From an uncultured Burkholderiales bacterium (GTDB taxonomy: Bacteria; Pseudomonadota; Gammaproteobacteria; Burkholderiales; Burkholderiaceae_C), in assembly GCA_937927685.1 (NCBI GenBank), contig CALBSC010000057.1:1-32292 (forward strand): DNA of 32,292 nt. The letters run 5' to 3'. The notes below the pieces were generated by a model. That model had not been told where the DNA came from and made no database searches. It worked only from the letters and a program-made list of their open reading frames with translations. The translations under genes and the position numbers were made by a program. Positions 1 through 7,419 of this stretch are shown here, piece by piece (the first letter of the stretch is position 1; every line of letters begins with the position of its first letter).

Positions 1-440
1 TCAATCACTCCGCTAGAAAAAGCCTTGAAATAAGCTGTGTATTCATCTGTTCTAACGAGATAGTCAAGGAAGTCTGGTTCTGATTCGTCGATTATTTTGA
101 AAACACAATATGCTGGGCTAACAATACCGTAATAACTTGACACTCCCAAACCTCGATTCCAAGCAAGCATTATGTTTATAACCAAATCATTGGGATAACA
201 AACCTTATAACCCTCCAAGGATTCTGAGCGACTGATATGCTCATCTTGATCTCTTATTTCAGATCTAGGCGAGACACCCGTGTACGCCGAAACCGAGAGT
301 AGTGTTTGAGATCCATCAGTGGAGCGTTCATCTCGCTCAGCAAATACTTGCTTGAATCTTTTGACATCCCACCCAGATGGAATCTGACCTAGCCATTTAA
401 CACCAATATTTTTATACTCTTGATAGGTTGGAAAGCTCAT
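1..440 (-). CDS. hsdS: Type I restriction-modification specificity subunit HsdS (5' part, runs off window)
   Basis: An open frame begins with ATG at 440-438 and stays open for 146 codons to the window edge, so only the N-terminus is visible. The opening residues (YKNIGVKWLGQIPSGWDVKR) are the typical start of the first target-recognition domain of HsdS, and FSSGV near the edge matches the G-rich end of such a domain. HsdS chooses the DNA sequence recognised by the HsdM/HsdR complex. The start codon overlaps the hsdM stop (ATGA), implying translational coupling. The C-terminal half, second recognition domain and any hsdR lie outside the window. Confidence 0.85.
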   Translation of the reverse strand, partial: MSFPTYQEYKNIGVKWLGQIPSGWDVKRFKQVFAERDERSTDGSQTLLSVSAYTGVSPRSEIRDQDEHISRSESLEGYKVCYPNDLVINIMLAWNRGLGVSSYYGIVSPAYCVFKIIDESEPDFLDYLVRTDEYTAYFKAFSSGVI

Positions 441-2176
441 GCTGACAACCCTTTAATCATTTCAAGTATCTTGTCCGTGGTTAATTTAAGTTCAGCATCA
501 ATATCTGACAGTGGTCTTGGTGGCTTGTAGACGTAGAAATGACGGTTAAATGGGATCTCATAACCGACCTTAGTTTTCTCATGATCTATCCATGCGTCTG
601 GCGCATGCGGTATTACTTCCCGCCTCAAATACTCTTCCGCATCCTCGTTTAATTCGATATTTTCTGTATCTCTTAAGCTAACATCAGCTTGAAGCTTACC
701 TTTTGTCTTACCTTTTGTTGAAAAAATTACTTTTCCCGCTTCATCAAGCAACGGACGCTCAACAGTGATAGTTTTATAGCCGAATTCTTGGTTATCTAAT
801 ATTTTAGAATTTTCGTTTTCATCGAACGCACAATAAAGTTTAATTATCTGTTCGATATGTTTGTCGCTTAACTCTTTACGCTTTGAGCCAAGGTTCTTCC
901 GCATTTTTTGGAAAAAATCAGTTGCGTTAATAAGCTGAATTTTTCCTTTGCGCTGTTTAGCCTTGTGATTTGACAATACCCAGATATAAGTTGTTATTCC
1001 TGTGTTGTAGAACATGTCTGTGGGTAATCCAATGATGGTCTCAAGCAAATCTTGTTCAATAACCCACTTACGAATTTCACTTTCACCTGAACCAGCCCCA
1101 CCAGTGAACATTGGAGATCCGTTCAACACAATTGCGATCCGCCCGCCTCCTTTTTCAGGTTCACGCATCTTGCTAATTAGGTGAAGCAAGAAAAGCAAGC
1201 TTCCATCCGAGATGCGAGGAAGACCAGGACCAAAGCGACCTGCGAATCCAAGCCTTTCATGCTCGCCCTTAACTTCTTTCTCGGACTTCTTCCATTCAAC
1301 ACCAAATGGAGGATTTGAAAGTCCATAGTCAAACTTAGCTCCCGCATGACCATCATTTTTTAATGTGTCACCAAACTTAATATTGCTAACGTCCTGTCCT
1401 TTGATGAGCATGTCACCTTTACAGATTGCGTAGGACTCAGGATTTAATTCTTGACCACTAACAATCAGTGTGGCGTCAGGGTTTAAACCATTAGCCCCTG
1501 TCAAATATTCCTCAGCAATCGACAACATACCGCCTGTTCCAGCGGTTGGATCGTATAAAGTGCGGATTACTCCAGGCTTAGCCAACGCTTCGTTATCTCC
1601 TTGAAATAACAAATCGACCATCAAACGAATTACTTCCCGTGGTGTGAAGTGTTCGCCAGCGGTCTCGTTAGAAAGTTCAGCAAACTTTCTAATTAATTCT
1701 TCAAAGACAAGCCCCATGTCAGTGTTACTTACACGGTCAGGGTGAAGATCAATCTCTGTGAATTTCTTGCTGACTAGGTAAAGAAGATCAGCGCTACCGA
1801 GCTTTTCAATCTGGGCGTCGAACTCATATTTTTCAAAGATATCGCCAATATTGCTAGAAAAGCCGTTTATGTAACTTAGTAAATTTGAGCGAATATGTGT
1901 TGGCTCAGCTAACGCCTTACCCAGATCTAGTGGCGATGAGTTGTAAAAACTTTGCTTTGCGATCCGTGTCAGAAAGGGCGTTGGGTCTACACCTTCACTT
2001 GTTCGCTTTTTGAATTCCTCAAGAACACGATCTTTAGTTGGCTCAAGAATACAGTCCAAGCGACGCAGGACCGTGAAGGGAAGGATGACCTTACCGTAGT
2101 CCGATTGCTTGTAGCTTCCCCTAAGGAGATCAGCTACAGACCAGATGAATGATGAAAGGTTGGTTGCGTTGCTCAT
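437..2176 (-). CDS. hsdM: Type I restriction-modification DNA methyltransferase HsdM
   Basis: This 579-residue protein is an N6-adenine DNA methyltransferase subunit. An N-terminal HsdM helical domain (about 1-150) precedes the catalytic domain. That domain has the AdoMet-binding motif DPTAGTGG at about 209-216 and the catalytic NPPF motif at about 288-291. With HsdS it methylates host DNA and, with HsdR, restricts unmodified DNA. Length is usual for the family. Its stop overlaps the hsdS start by four bases. The ribosome-binding site is weak (an AGAG/A-rich stretch before ATG at 2176). Base composition is AT-rich relative to the chromosome to the right, consistent with horizontal acquisition. 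No hsdR is visible in the window. Confidence 0.95.
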   Translation of the reverse strand: MSNATNLSSFIWSVADLLRGSYKQSDYGKVILPFTVLRRLDCILEPTKDRVLEEFKKRTSEGVDPTPFLTRIAKQSFYNSSPLDLGKALAEPTHIRSNLLSYINGFSSNIGDIFEKYEFDAQIEKLGSADLLYLVSKKFTEIDLHPDRVSNTDMGLVFEELIRKFAELSNETAGEHFTPREVIRLMVDLLFQGDNEALAKPGVIRTLYDPTAGTGGMLSIAEEYLTGANGLNPDATLIVSGQELNPESYAICKGDMLIKGQDVSNIKFGDTLKNDGHAGAKFDYGLSNPPFGVEWKKSEKEVKGEHERLGFAGRFGPGLPRISDGSLLFLLHLISKMREPEKGGGRIAIVLNGSPMFTGGAGSGESEIRKWVIEQDLLETIIGLPTDMFYNTGITTYIWVLSNHKAKQRKGKIQLINATDFFQKMRKNLGSKRKELSDKHIEQIIKLYCAFDENENSKILDNQEFGYKTITVERPLLDEAGKVIFSTKGKTKGKLQADVSLRDTENIELNEDAEEYLRREVIPHAPDAWIDHEKTKVGYEIPFNRHFYVYKPPRPLSDIDAELKLTTDKILEMIKGLSA

Positions 2177-2238
2177 TTTTTTCTCTTTTAATTTTGCTTC
2201 TCAGTTTAAATTGAGTGAGCAATTTAGTGGGTGTTTCT

Positions 2239-2340
2239 AGCCTCGACTCAACTGTTTTTCTTTTGATTTTTTGTTTTTCGTTTTCAGCTACTGACCCTGC
2301 GAGGCTATCAGGCTAGTAAACCTCGCTACAGCGAGTCGAA
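2239..2340. repeat. Cluster of nested inverted repeats
   Basis: AGCCTCG (2239-2245) is inverted at 2300-2306 (CGAGGCT). GCGAGG (2299-2304) is inverted at 2321-2326 (CCTCGC). CTCGCT-AC-AGCGAG forms a compact perfect palindrome at 2322-2335. TCGACTC (2243-2249) is inverted at 2333-2339 (GAGTCGA). Such clustering just upstream of recombinase genes is compatible with binding sites for the recombinases or a regulator; the function is not shown. Confidence 0.55.
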
Positions 2341-2392
2341 CGCCCTGTAAAGTTTGCCCATAGACGCTCTTTACGAAAAGTGAATAAAGTGC

Positions 2393-2421
2393 TTGATTTT
2401 AAACAGAAAAATAGGTAAAAT
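2393..2421 (+). promoter_or_regulatory. Sigma70-type promoter for the recombinase genes
   Basis: TTGATT (2393-2398) and TAAAAT (2416-2421) are separated by exactly 17 bp. A Shine-Dalgarno GGAG at 2443-2446 then precedes the ATG at 2453 by six bases. Spacing and sequence are close to the bacterial consensus. Confidence 0.65.
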
Positions 2422-2452
2422 TTATTCTTAGATTTGAATTTCGGAGAATTTA

Positions 2453-3106
2453 ATGAGTACCTTTGGTTATGTTCGAGTCAGCACCCTTCATCAGGCTAAC
2501 GAGGGAGACAGCTTAGAGACCCAGCTGCGACAAATCAAGTCTTACTCAGAGCTAAAGGGCTACACCATCCCAAACGAGAACTTCATTACTGAAAAGGGGG
2601 TCAGCGGAAGCCTTGAGTTCGAAAAACGTCCCGAGGGCGCAAAACTGTTCGCTAGTCTCCAGCGGGGTGATGTCCTCATCTTCTCAAAACTAGATCGAGC
2701 CTTTCGCAACACTAGGAACGCCCTGAACACGCTTCACGACTTAAAGCAGCGTGGAGTTTCAATTCACTTTATTGATCTTGGCGGGGATGTAACAAACGAT
2801 GGAATTGGTTCGGTGATCTTCACGATTCTTAGCGCCTTCGCCACTTTTGAGCGAGAGCGCATAGCTACGAGAATTCGAGAGGTCAAGCAGACTCAAAAAA
2901 CTGAGGGTAAATTTCTTGGTGGTTTCACTCGGTTTGGGTTTGCTGTCGTCGGTGAGAAGCTAGAGAAAGATCCTGCTCAGCAAGCAATCATTAAGGAGAT
3001 GAAAGTGATGCGCAGACGTGGAATGAGCCTTCGTCGAATCTCGAAGTGGCTTGACCGAACCCACGGTGTAACGATGTCGCATTCAACCGTAGCAACCTTT
3101 TTTTAA
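2453..3106 (+). CDS. Small serine recombinase (resolvase/invertase family)
   Basis: This 217-residue protein has the resolvase N-terminal catalytic domain. YVRVS with presumed nucleophile Ser10 opens the protein, and FSKLDRAFRNTRN and the FERERIATRIRE helix follow. After about residue 160 comes a short DNA-binding tail (GFTRFGF..., then a helix-turn-helix-like RRISKWLDRTHGVTMSHSTV) instead of the long zinc-ribbon C-terminus of large recombinases. It should cut and rejoin DNA through a phosphoserine link. A good GGAG site sits six bases before the ATG. It lies 31 bp upstream of the larger recombinase on the same strand, so the two are probably co-transcribed. A T7 run sits on its stop codon. 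Whether it acts in integration, excision or local inversion cannot be told. Confidence 0.9.
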   Translation: MSTFGYVRVSTLHQANEGDSLETQLRQIKSYSELKGYTIPNENFITEKGVSGSLEFEKRPEGAKLFASLQRGDVLIFSKLDRAFRNTRNALNTLHDLKQRGVSIHFIDLGGDVTNDGIGSVIFTILSAFATFERERIATRIREVKQTQKTEGKFLGGFTRFGFAVVGEKLEKDPAQQAIIKEMKVMRRRGMSLRRISKWLDRTHGVTMSHSTVATFF

Positions 3107-3137
3107 ATACATTTAAAACCAAAACAAGGAGCGAATA

Positions 3138-4826
3138 GTGGCGACAAAGAAGACCAAGCTGGGAAACAACCCTAGTACAACGCTTCATATCTACACACGT
3201 GTTTCAACGGTCGTTCAAGCTGACAAAGGCACCTCGCTTGATAGCCAGTTGGAACTAGGTAAGAAAAAGGCGAAAGAACTCAAGTTCTTTGTAGAACATT
3301 GGAACGAAGGCGGCAAAAGCTCACATCACGATGACATTCAGGGTCGCCCAAAACTATACGAGCTGTTCCAAGCGATCAAGGCGGGGGAAGTTAAGCACCT
3401 TTGGGTTTACGACCAGTCTAGGCTTTCACGAAACGATCAGGTCGCCTCTATCCTTCGATATGAGTTCAATAAGCAAGGCGTCACTCTCTACACAAAAGAC
3501 GGTCAATTTGACCTCTCCAGCCCGTCGGACAAGCTTCTAAAGCAAATGCTTGATGCGGTAGCTGAATTTGAGAACTCCGTTCGAGCAGAGCGCTCTCGGA
3601 TAGGCAAGCTAATGAAGGTGAAGGCAGGCTATTGGCATGGTGGACCGCCGCCGTTCGGCTACCAAATAACCAACACAAGATTGGTTGAAAACAAAGTAGA
3701 GAGTAAGTGGGTCAAGTACATCTTCAAGCAAGCACTGAAAGGGACTTCTACCGCCGCTATCAAAAAAGAACTTGATTCAAACGGAGTGATAGCTCGTCGT
3801 GGGGGTCTTTGGACTCTGGGTTCAATTAACTCACTGATTACCAACACTCACTACCTCGGTCGCTACGTTTACACAGACGGTGTCTCAGGTGAACAGGTTG
3901 AAGTATCTTGCCCAAAGATCGTTGATGAAGTTACTTGGAACTCTATTAACTTAGAGCGAAAGTTGAGAGCAAGTAGAAAAGACCAGCAGAACGCCACGAT
4001 CAAAAACTTCTACCTGCTTCGAGACTTTATGGTTTGCGGTCACTGCGGTCGGAAGATGGCTGGGCGCATCAAGCCAACGAAGAGCGAATACATGTACTAC
4101 TGCCCCAACAAAGAACGTGTATGGGCGAAGGAAGGCGAGAGCACGACTCACTATCAACGTGGAACTGGTTGCGGTTTTGAAAGAGCCATGAACATCCAAC
4201 TCACTGACAAAGTGGTGTTCGATACAGTCGTGAAACTTCACAGCAACTCAAGCATCCTTAAGGAGGAAGTGAAGAAGCGTGTCTATGCTGAACACGGCAT
4301 TAAAACCACCGTTGCTACTGCTGAAGAAATGAAGGATTTTGAGCGCCAGCTACGAAGGTTCGAGTCACTGTTCAAAAACATTCAAGAGTCAATCGGTAAC
4401 CTTGAAGCTAACCGTGTTCTGAAACGGATGGACGACAAGGCATACAAAACAGCCTTGGCTCGCATGAACGACGAAGCCGATCGCCTGAAAACCGAAATCA
4501 CAAACCTCAGACTCAAGCTCAGAGGTGAAGCAGAGAAAAAGCAGTGGGTCTATTGGGTTGATCACTTCGGTGTTGAGATGGAACAAAAAAAGAACCTAAC
4601 CGACGAACAGCGCCAGCTTTACTTGAAGGGTCTAATTGAAAAAATTGAAGCGAAGTTCAACCCAAAGACTCGTGACCACGAACTCGAAATTCACTTCCAA
4701 CACCCCATCGTCGGGGATGGAATCAAGTGGAAAGACCCAAAGAAAAAGACCTTGGGTTACAAGGTCTTGAACGGCTCTAAAACGACCTCTCTACGGGTAG
4801 AAAAGAGGGACGGACGGGGAAAGTAA
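3138..4826 (+). CDS. Large serine recombinase (site-specific integrase) with zinc ribbon
   Basis: This 562-residue protein starts with GTG at 3138, preceded by AGGAG at 3127-3131. The resolvase domain has YTRVS with presumed nucleophile Ser23 and the LSRNDQ and FENSVRAERSR segments. A 'recombinase' domain follows from about 170 (PFGYQI...), then a zinc ribbon around residues 300-350 (CGHCGRKM, a later YCPNK and a GCGF cysteine). A long charged coiled-coil region at about 395-460 precedes the C-terminus. This is the architecture of phage and island integrases of the large serine family, which recombine attP/attB with a 2-bp crossover. It ends 17 bp before the convergent glmS stop, placing it at the edge of the element. 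Confidence 0.93.
   Translation: MATKKTKLGNNPSTTLHIYTRVSTVVQADKGTSLDSQLELGKKKAKELKFFVEHWNEGGKSSHHDDIQGRPKLYELFQAIKAGEVKHLWVYDQSRLSRNDQVASILRYEFNKQGVTLYTKDGQFDLSSPSDKLLKQMLDAVAEFENSVRAERSRIGKLMKVKAGYWHGGPPPFGYQITNTRLVENKVESKWVKYIFKQALKGTSTAAIKKELDSNGVIARRGGLWTLGSINSLITNTHYLGRYVYTDGVSGEQVEVSCPKIVDEVTWNSINLERKLRASRKDQQNATIKNFYLLRDFMVCGHCGRKMAGRIKPTKSEYMYYCPNKERVWAKEGESTTHYQRGTGCGFERAMNIQLTDKVVFDTVVKLHSNSSILKEEVKKRVYAEHGIKTTVATAEEMKDFERQLRRFESLFKNIQESIGNLEANRVLKRMDDKAYKTALARMNDEADRLKTEITNLRLKLRGEAEKKQWVYWVDHFGVEMEQKKNLTDEQRQLYLKGLIEKIEAKFNPKTRDHELEIHFQHPIVGDGIKWKDPKKKTLGYKVLNGSKTTSLRVEKRDGRGK
4737..4768 (-). terminator. Intrinsic terminator-like hairpin for glmS, inside the recombinase 3' end
   Basis: AAGACCTTG (4746-4754) and CAAGGTCTT (4760-4768) form a perfect 9-bp stem with a 5-nt loop. 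Read on the minus strand, the direction of glmS, the stem is followed by TTTTTCTTT (from within the stem end to about 4737), the classic hairpin-plus-U-tract. It lies about 76 nt past the glmS stop. On the plus strand the same bases are codons of the large recombinase, and no U-tract follows there. Confidence 0.7.
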
Positions 4827-4843
4827 ATTACCCCCTAGCCACA

Positions 4844-6742
4844 CTACTCAACGGTCACCGACTTCGCCAAGTTCCTCGGCTTGTCCACATCCGTCCCCCT
4901 CGCACACGCCGTGTGATACGCCAGCAACTGCAGGGGCACCACATGCAAGAGCGGTGACAACTCGCCGTAGTGCTCAGGCATGCGGATCACATGCAAGCCT
5001 TCGCCCGACTCGATGCGCGAGTCGGCATCCGCCAGCACGTACAGCACGCCACCTCGCGCGCGCACTTCCTGCAAATTGCTCTTGAGTTTCTCCAGCAGTG
5101 CATCGTTGGGCGCCACGGTCACCACGGGCATGGCGCTGGTCACCAAGGCCAAGGGGCCATGCTTGAGCTCACCCGCCGGGTAGGCCTCGGCGTGGATGTA
5201 GCTGATCTCTTTGAGCTTGAGGGCGCCTTCCAGCGCAATGGGGTAATGCGGCCCGCGACCCAGAAAAAGTGCGTTGTCCTTGGTGGCGAAGTCCTGGGCC
5301 CAGGCCATCACTTGCGGCTCCAGGGCCAGCACACTTTGCAGGGCCGCGGGCAGGTGGCGCATGGCCTTGAGGTGGCGCGCCTCTTCCTGTGCGCTCAGGC
5401 GCCCCTTCACTTTGGCCAGCACCAGCGTGAGCAAAAACAGCCCCGCCAACTGGGTGGTGAAAGCCTTGGTGGAGGCCACGCCAATTTCCACGCCGGCGCG
5501 TGTGATGTAGGCCAGAGCACACTCGCGCACCATGGCCGAGGTGGCCACGTTGCACACCGTCAGCGTGTGGTGCATGCCCAGCGACTGCGCATGGCGCAGC
5601 GCTGCCAGGGTGTCTGCGGTTTCCCCCGATTGGGTGATGGTGACCACCAAGGTGCGGGGGTCGGGCACGGAGTCGCGGTAGCGGTACTCACTGGCGATTT
5701 CCACCTGGGTAGGCACCTGCGCCACCGATTCAATCCAGTACTTGGCGGTGCAGCCGCTGTAATAACTGGTTCCACATGCCAGGATCAGCACCCGGTCAAT
5801 CTGCGACAACACCTGCTCGGCATTCAAGGCCTTCAGGCCCGCTGTGGGATGGTCAAACAACCCGGCCACAATGCCCTCGATGCCCTCGAGGGTGTCGGCC
5901 AATGCACGCGGCTGCTCGAAGATTTCCTTTTGCATGTAGTGGCGATAGGGACCCAGTTCCGCCGCGCCTGTGTGGGCTTGCACGGTGCGCACCGCACGCG
6001 CCACACGCTGACCTTGGCGGTCCTCGATCCAGTATTGACCGCGCTGCAGGTCCACCACATCACCTTCTTCGAGGTAGACGATTTGATCGGTCACGCCGGC
6101 CAGCGCCATGGCGTCGCTGGCCAGATACAGCGCCGGCTGTGCCACGCCCAGCACCAGCGGGGAACCCGCGCGCGCCCCCACCACCCGGTGAGGCTCGTCC
6201 CGACACAGCACGGCAATGGCATAGGCCCCCTGGAGTTGGGCCACGGCCTGTTTGACCGACTCAAACAAATCGCCGTTGTAGAGTGAGTCAATCAAATGGG
6301 CAATGACCTCGGTATCGGTCTGGCTGGCGAATACATAGCCTTTGGCACGCAGGGCCTCACGCAACGCTTCGAAATTTTCGATGATGCCGTTGTGCACGAG
6401 TGCAATGCGCCCGGCGCGGGACTCGGGCGCCGGACCTGCGCCATAGCTGACATGCGGATGCGCGTTGTGCACCACCGGTGCGCCATGGGTGGCCCAGCGC
6501 GTGTGGGCAATGCCCGAGAAGCCTTGCAGTCCACCGGCCGGGTCCGCCACCTGCGCGGCCAACTCGGACACCCGCTGTGTGCTGCGGGCGCGCTGCAAAC
6601 CCGCCACCTGCCCCAGTTGCTCGGTCGCGCCATGCACGGCGACCCCGCATGAGTCATAGCCACGGTACTCCAGACGCTGCAGTCCTTGAACCAGGACGGG
6701 GACAACGTTGCCCGTCGAGACAGCCGCGACGATTCCGCACAT
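4844..6742 (-). CDS. glmS: Glutamine--fructose-6-phosphate aminotransferase (isomerizing) GlmS
   Basis: GlmS makes glucosamine-6-phosphate from fructose-6-phosphate and glutamine, the first step toward UDP-GlcNAc for peptidoglycan and LPS. The 632-residue protein begins MCGIVAA, with Cys2 as the N-terminal nucleophile of the class II glutamine amidotransferase domain (about 1-230; HTRWATHG near 80, HNGIIENF near 117). Two SIS sugar-isomerase domains follow (ACGTSYYSG near 322, TQSGETADT near 370, EIGVASTKAFT near 419). It ends in the usual DKPRNLAKSVTVE, so the gene is intact despite the adjacent element. AAGGAG lies six bases before the ATG. The upstream 120 bp is AT-rich and shared with the divergent Lrp-type gene. 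No riboswitch or ribozyme is visible. Confidence 0.98.
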   Translation of the reverse strand: MCGIVAAVSTGNVVPVLVQGLQRLEYRGYDSCGVAVHGATEQLGQVAGLQRARSTQRVSELAAQVADPAGGLQGFSGIAHTRWATHGAPVVHNAHPHVSYGAGPAPESRAGRIALVHNGIIENFEALREALRAKGYVFASQTDTEVIAHLIDSLYNGDLFESVKQAVAQLQGAYAIAVLCRDEPHRVVGARAGSPLVLGVAQPALYLASDAMALAGVTDQIVYLEEGDVVDLQRGQYWIEDRQGQRVARAVRTVQAHTGAAELGPYRHYMQKEIFEQPRALADTLEGIEGIVAGLFDHPTAGLKALNAEQVLSQIDRVLILACGTSYYSGCTAKYWIESVAQVPTQVEIASEYRYRDSVPDPRTLVVTITQSGETADTLAALRHAQSLGMHHTLTVCNVATSAMVRECALAYITRAGVEIGVASTKAFTTQLAGLFLLTLVLAKVKGRLSAQEEARHLKAMRHLPAALQSVLALEPQVMAWAQDFATKDNALFLGRGPHYPIALEGALKLKEISYIHAEAYPAGELKHGPLALVTSAMPVVTVAPNDALLEKLKSNLQEVRARGGVLYVLADADSRIESGEGLHVIRMPEHYGELSPLLHVVPLQLLAYHTACARGTDVDKPRNLAKSVTVE

Positions 6743-6815
6743 GGAGAGCTCCTTGGTGGTGATGCTGGACTTTAATTCACGTCAAATGCAATAGTATTTA
6801 AATAAATCATATTAT

Positions 6816-6832
6816 TTGAAATATTATTTCAA
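6816..6832. promoter_or_regulatory. 17-bp palindrome, candidate Lrp/AsnC operator between glmS and the regulator
   Basis: TTGAAAT-ATT-ATTTCAA is a perfect palindrome with 7-bp arms and an A/T centre. It lies in a very AT-rich block between divergent glmS and the Lrp/AsnC gene. Size and AT character fit the sites bound by Lrp-family dimers, and the right arm abuts the probable -35 region of the regulator gene. Autoregulation and possible control of glmS are inferences. Confidence 0.55.
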
Positions 6833-6850
6833 TAAAAATATCAACCGTAA

Positions 6851-6856
6851 TAAAAT
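6851..6856 (+). promoter_or_regulatory. Probable -10 box of the Lrp/AsnC gene, six bases before its ATG
   Basis: TAAAAT at 6851-6856 is followed by six bases and then the ATG at 6863. There is no Shine-Dalgarno sequence in that gap. The transcript would begin at or very near the start codon (leaderless). Confidence 0.45.
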
Positions 6857-6862
6857 TCCACA

Positions 6863-7393
6863 ATGAGTGAACTATTGAAACAAAAGTCAACCATTGATGC
6901 GATTGATGAACGACTCTTGCAGCTGCTGCAACAGGACGCATCACGCTCCAACCAGGACCTGGCACTCGCCGTCGGCATTTCAGCCCCCACCTGCCTGCGC
7001 CGCGTACGTCGCCTGCACTCGGCAGGACTGATCGAGCGGCAAGTGGCCATCCTGCGACCCGAGCCCTTGGCCGAACACTATGGCGAAGGCTTGCAGGCGA
7101 TTCTGGAGGTGACCCTGGAGCGACAAAGCGCACAAGACCTCGATGCGTTTGAACAACGCGCCGTGGCCGACGCCGAGGTCAGCCAGTGCTGGCGCGTCTC
7201 GGCCGGCCCGGACTTTGTGCTGGTGGTCCTGGTGCGCGACATGCCGGCCTACCAGGCCCTGGTGCAACGACTGCTGGGCGTGCAGACGAATGTGCGCAAC
7301 GTGCGAACGTTTTTTGCGGTACGCCGCGCCAAATGCAACCCCCTGGTGTGGCTGCCAGGCTCAGCGCCCGACGCCCCCCACCCTGTCATCTGA
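6863..7393 (+). CDS. Lrp/AsnC family transcriptional regulator
   Basis: This 176-residue regulator has an N-terminal winged helix-turn-helix (about residues 12-60; NQDLALAVGISAPTCLRRV is the HTH core). The Lrp C-terminal ligand-binding domain follows (about 75-150, with CWRVSAGPDFVLVVLVRDM forming the central strands). Such proteins act as DNA-bending multimers that usually sense amino acids. It is divergent from glmS and convergent with glmU, a position suggesting local influence on amino-sugar synthesis. A palindrome in its promoter suggests autoregulation. The C-terminal ~20 residues are Pro-rich and not part of the fold. Effector and targets are not predictable. Confidence 0.92.
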   Translation: MSELLKQKSTIDAIDERLLQLLQQDASRSNQDLALAVGISAPTCLRRVRRLHSAGLIERQVAILRPEPLAEHYGEGLQAILEVTLERQSAQDLDAFEQRAVADAEVSQCWRVSAGPDFVLVVLVRDMPAYQALVQRLLGVQTNVRNVRTFFAVRRAKCNPLVWLPGSAPDAPHPVI

Positions 7394-7396
7394 AGG

Positions 7397-7413
7397 GCAC
7401 CGCAGCGCGGTGC
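7397..7413. terminator. Hairpin between convergent regulator and glmU
   Basis: GCACCGC-AGC-GCGGTGC is a perfect 7-bp stem with a 3-nt loop, starting three bases after the regulator stop and ending six bases before the glmU stop. Neither strand has a proper U-tract immediately after it, so its role as a bidirectional terminator is tentative. Confidence 0.4.
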
Positions 7414-7419
7414 AGCGAC

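Larger units (their letters stand above)
2177..2452. other. Divergent intergenic control region between hsdM and the recombinase pair
   Basis: This 276-bp AT-rich spacer separates the divergent hsdM and recombinase genes. It holds several overlapping inverted repeats (listed separately), a long T-rich tract around 2253-2284, and a strong promoter for the recombinase genes near 2393-2421. No open frame in it looks like a gene. Confidence 0.6.
1..4843. mobile_element. Right end of an integrated element or genomic island next to glmS
   Basis: The stretch from the left edge to the glmS stop codon is visibly AT-richer than everything to its right and uses A/T-ending codons, whereas the neighbouring chromosome is strongly G/C-ending. 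It carries type I restriction-modification genes and two serine recombinases, a typical island cargo-plus-integrase layout. The composition changes abruptly between the stop of the large recombinase (4826) and the stop of glmS (4844). The left boundary is outside the window, so no attachment-site pair can be compared. That this is a single element, and that the recombinases mobilise it, is inference. Confidence 0.7.

Noticed and set aside
4970..6286. Long plus-strand open frame (438 codons) antisense to glmS
   Set aside because: GC-rich codon bias of glmS leaves the opposite strand free of stops; the translation is His/Gly/Gln-rich with no domain, and glmS is certain.
4844..6742. Possible disruption of glmS by the island
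   Set aside because: The C-terminus is the normal DKPRNLAKSVTVE with a stop, so the gene is intact.
6743..6862. glmS riboswitch/ribozyme in the glmS leader
   Set aside because: The leader is short and AT-rich, lacking the ribozyme core; such ribozymes are mainly in Gram-positives.
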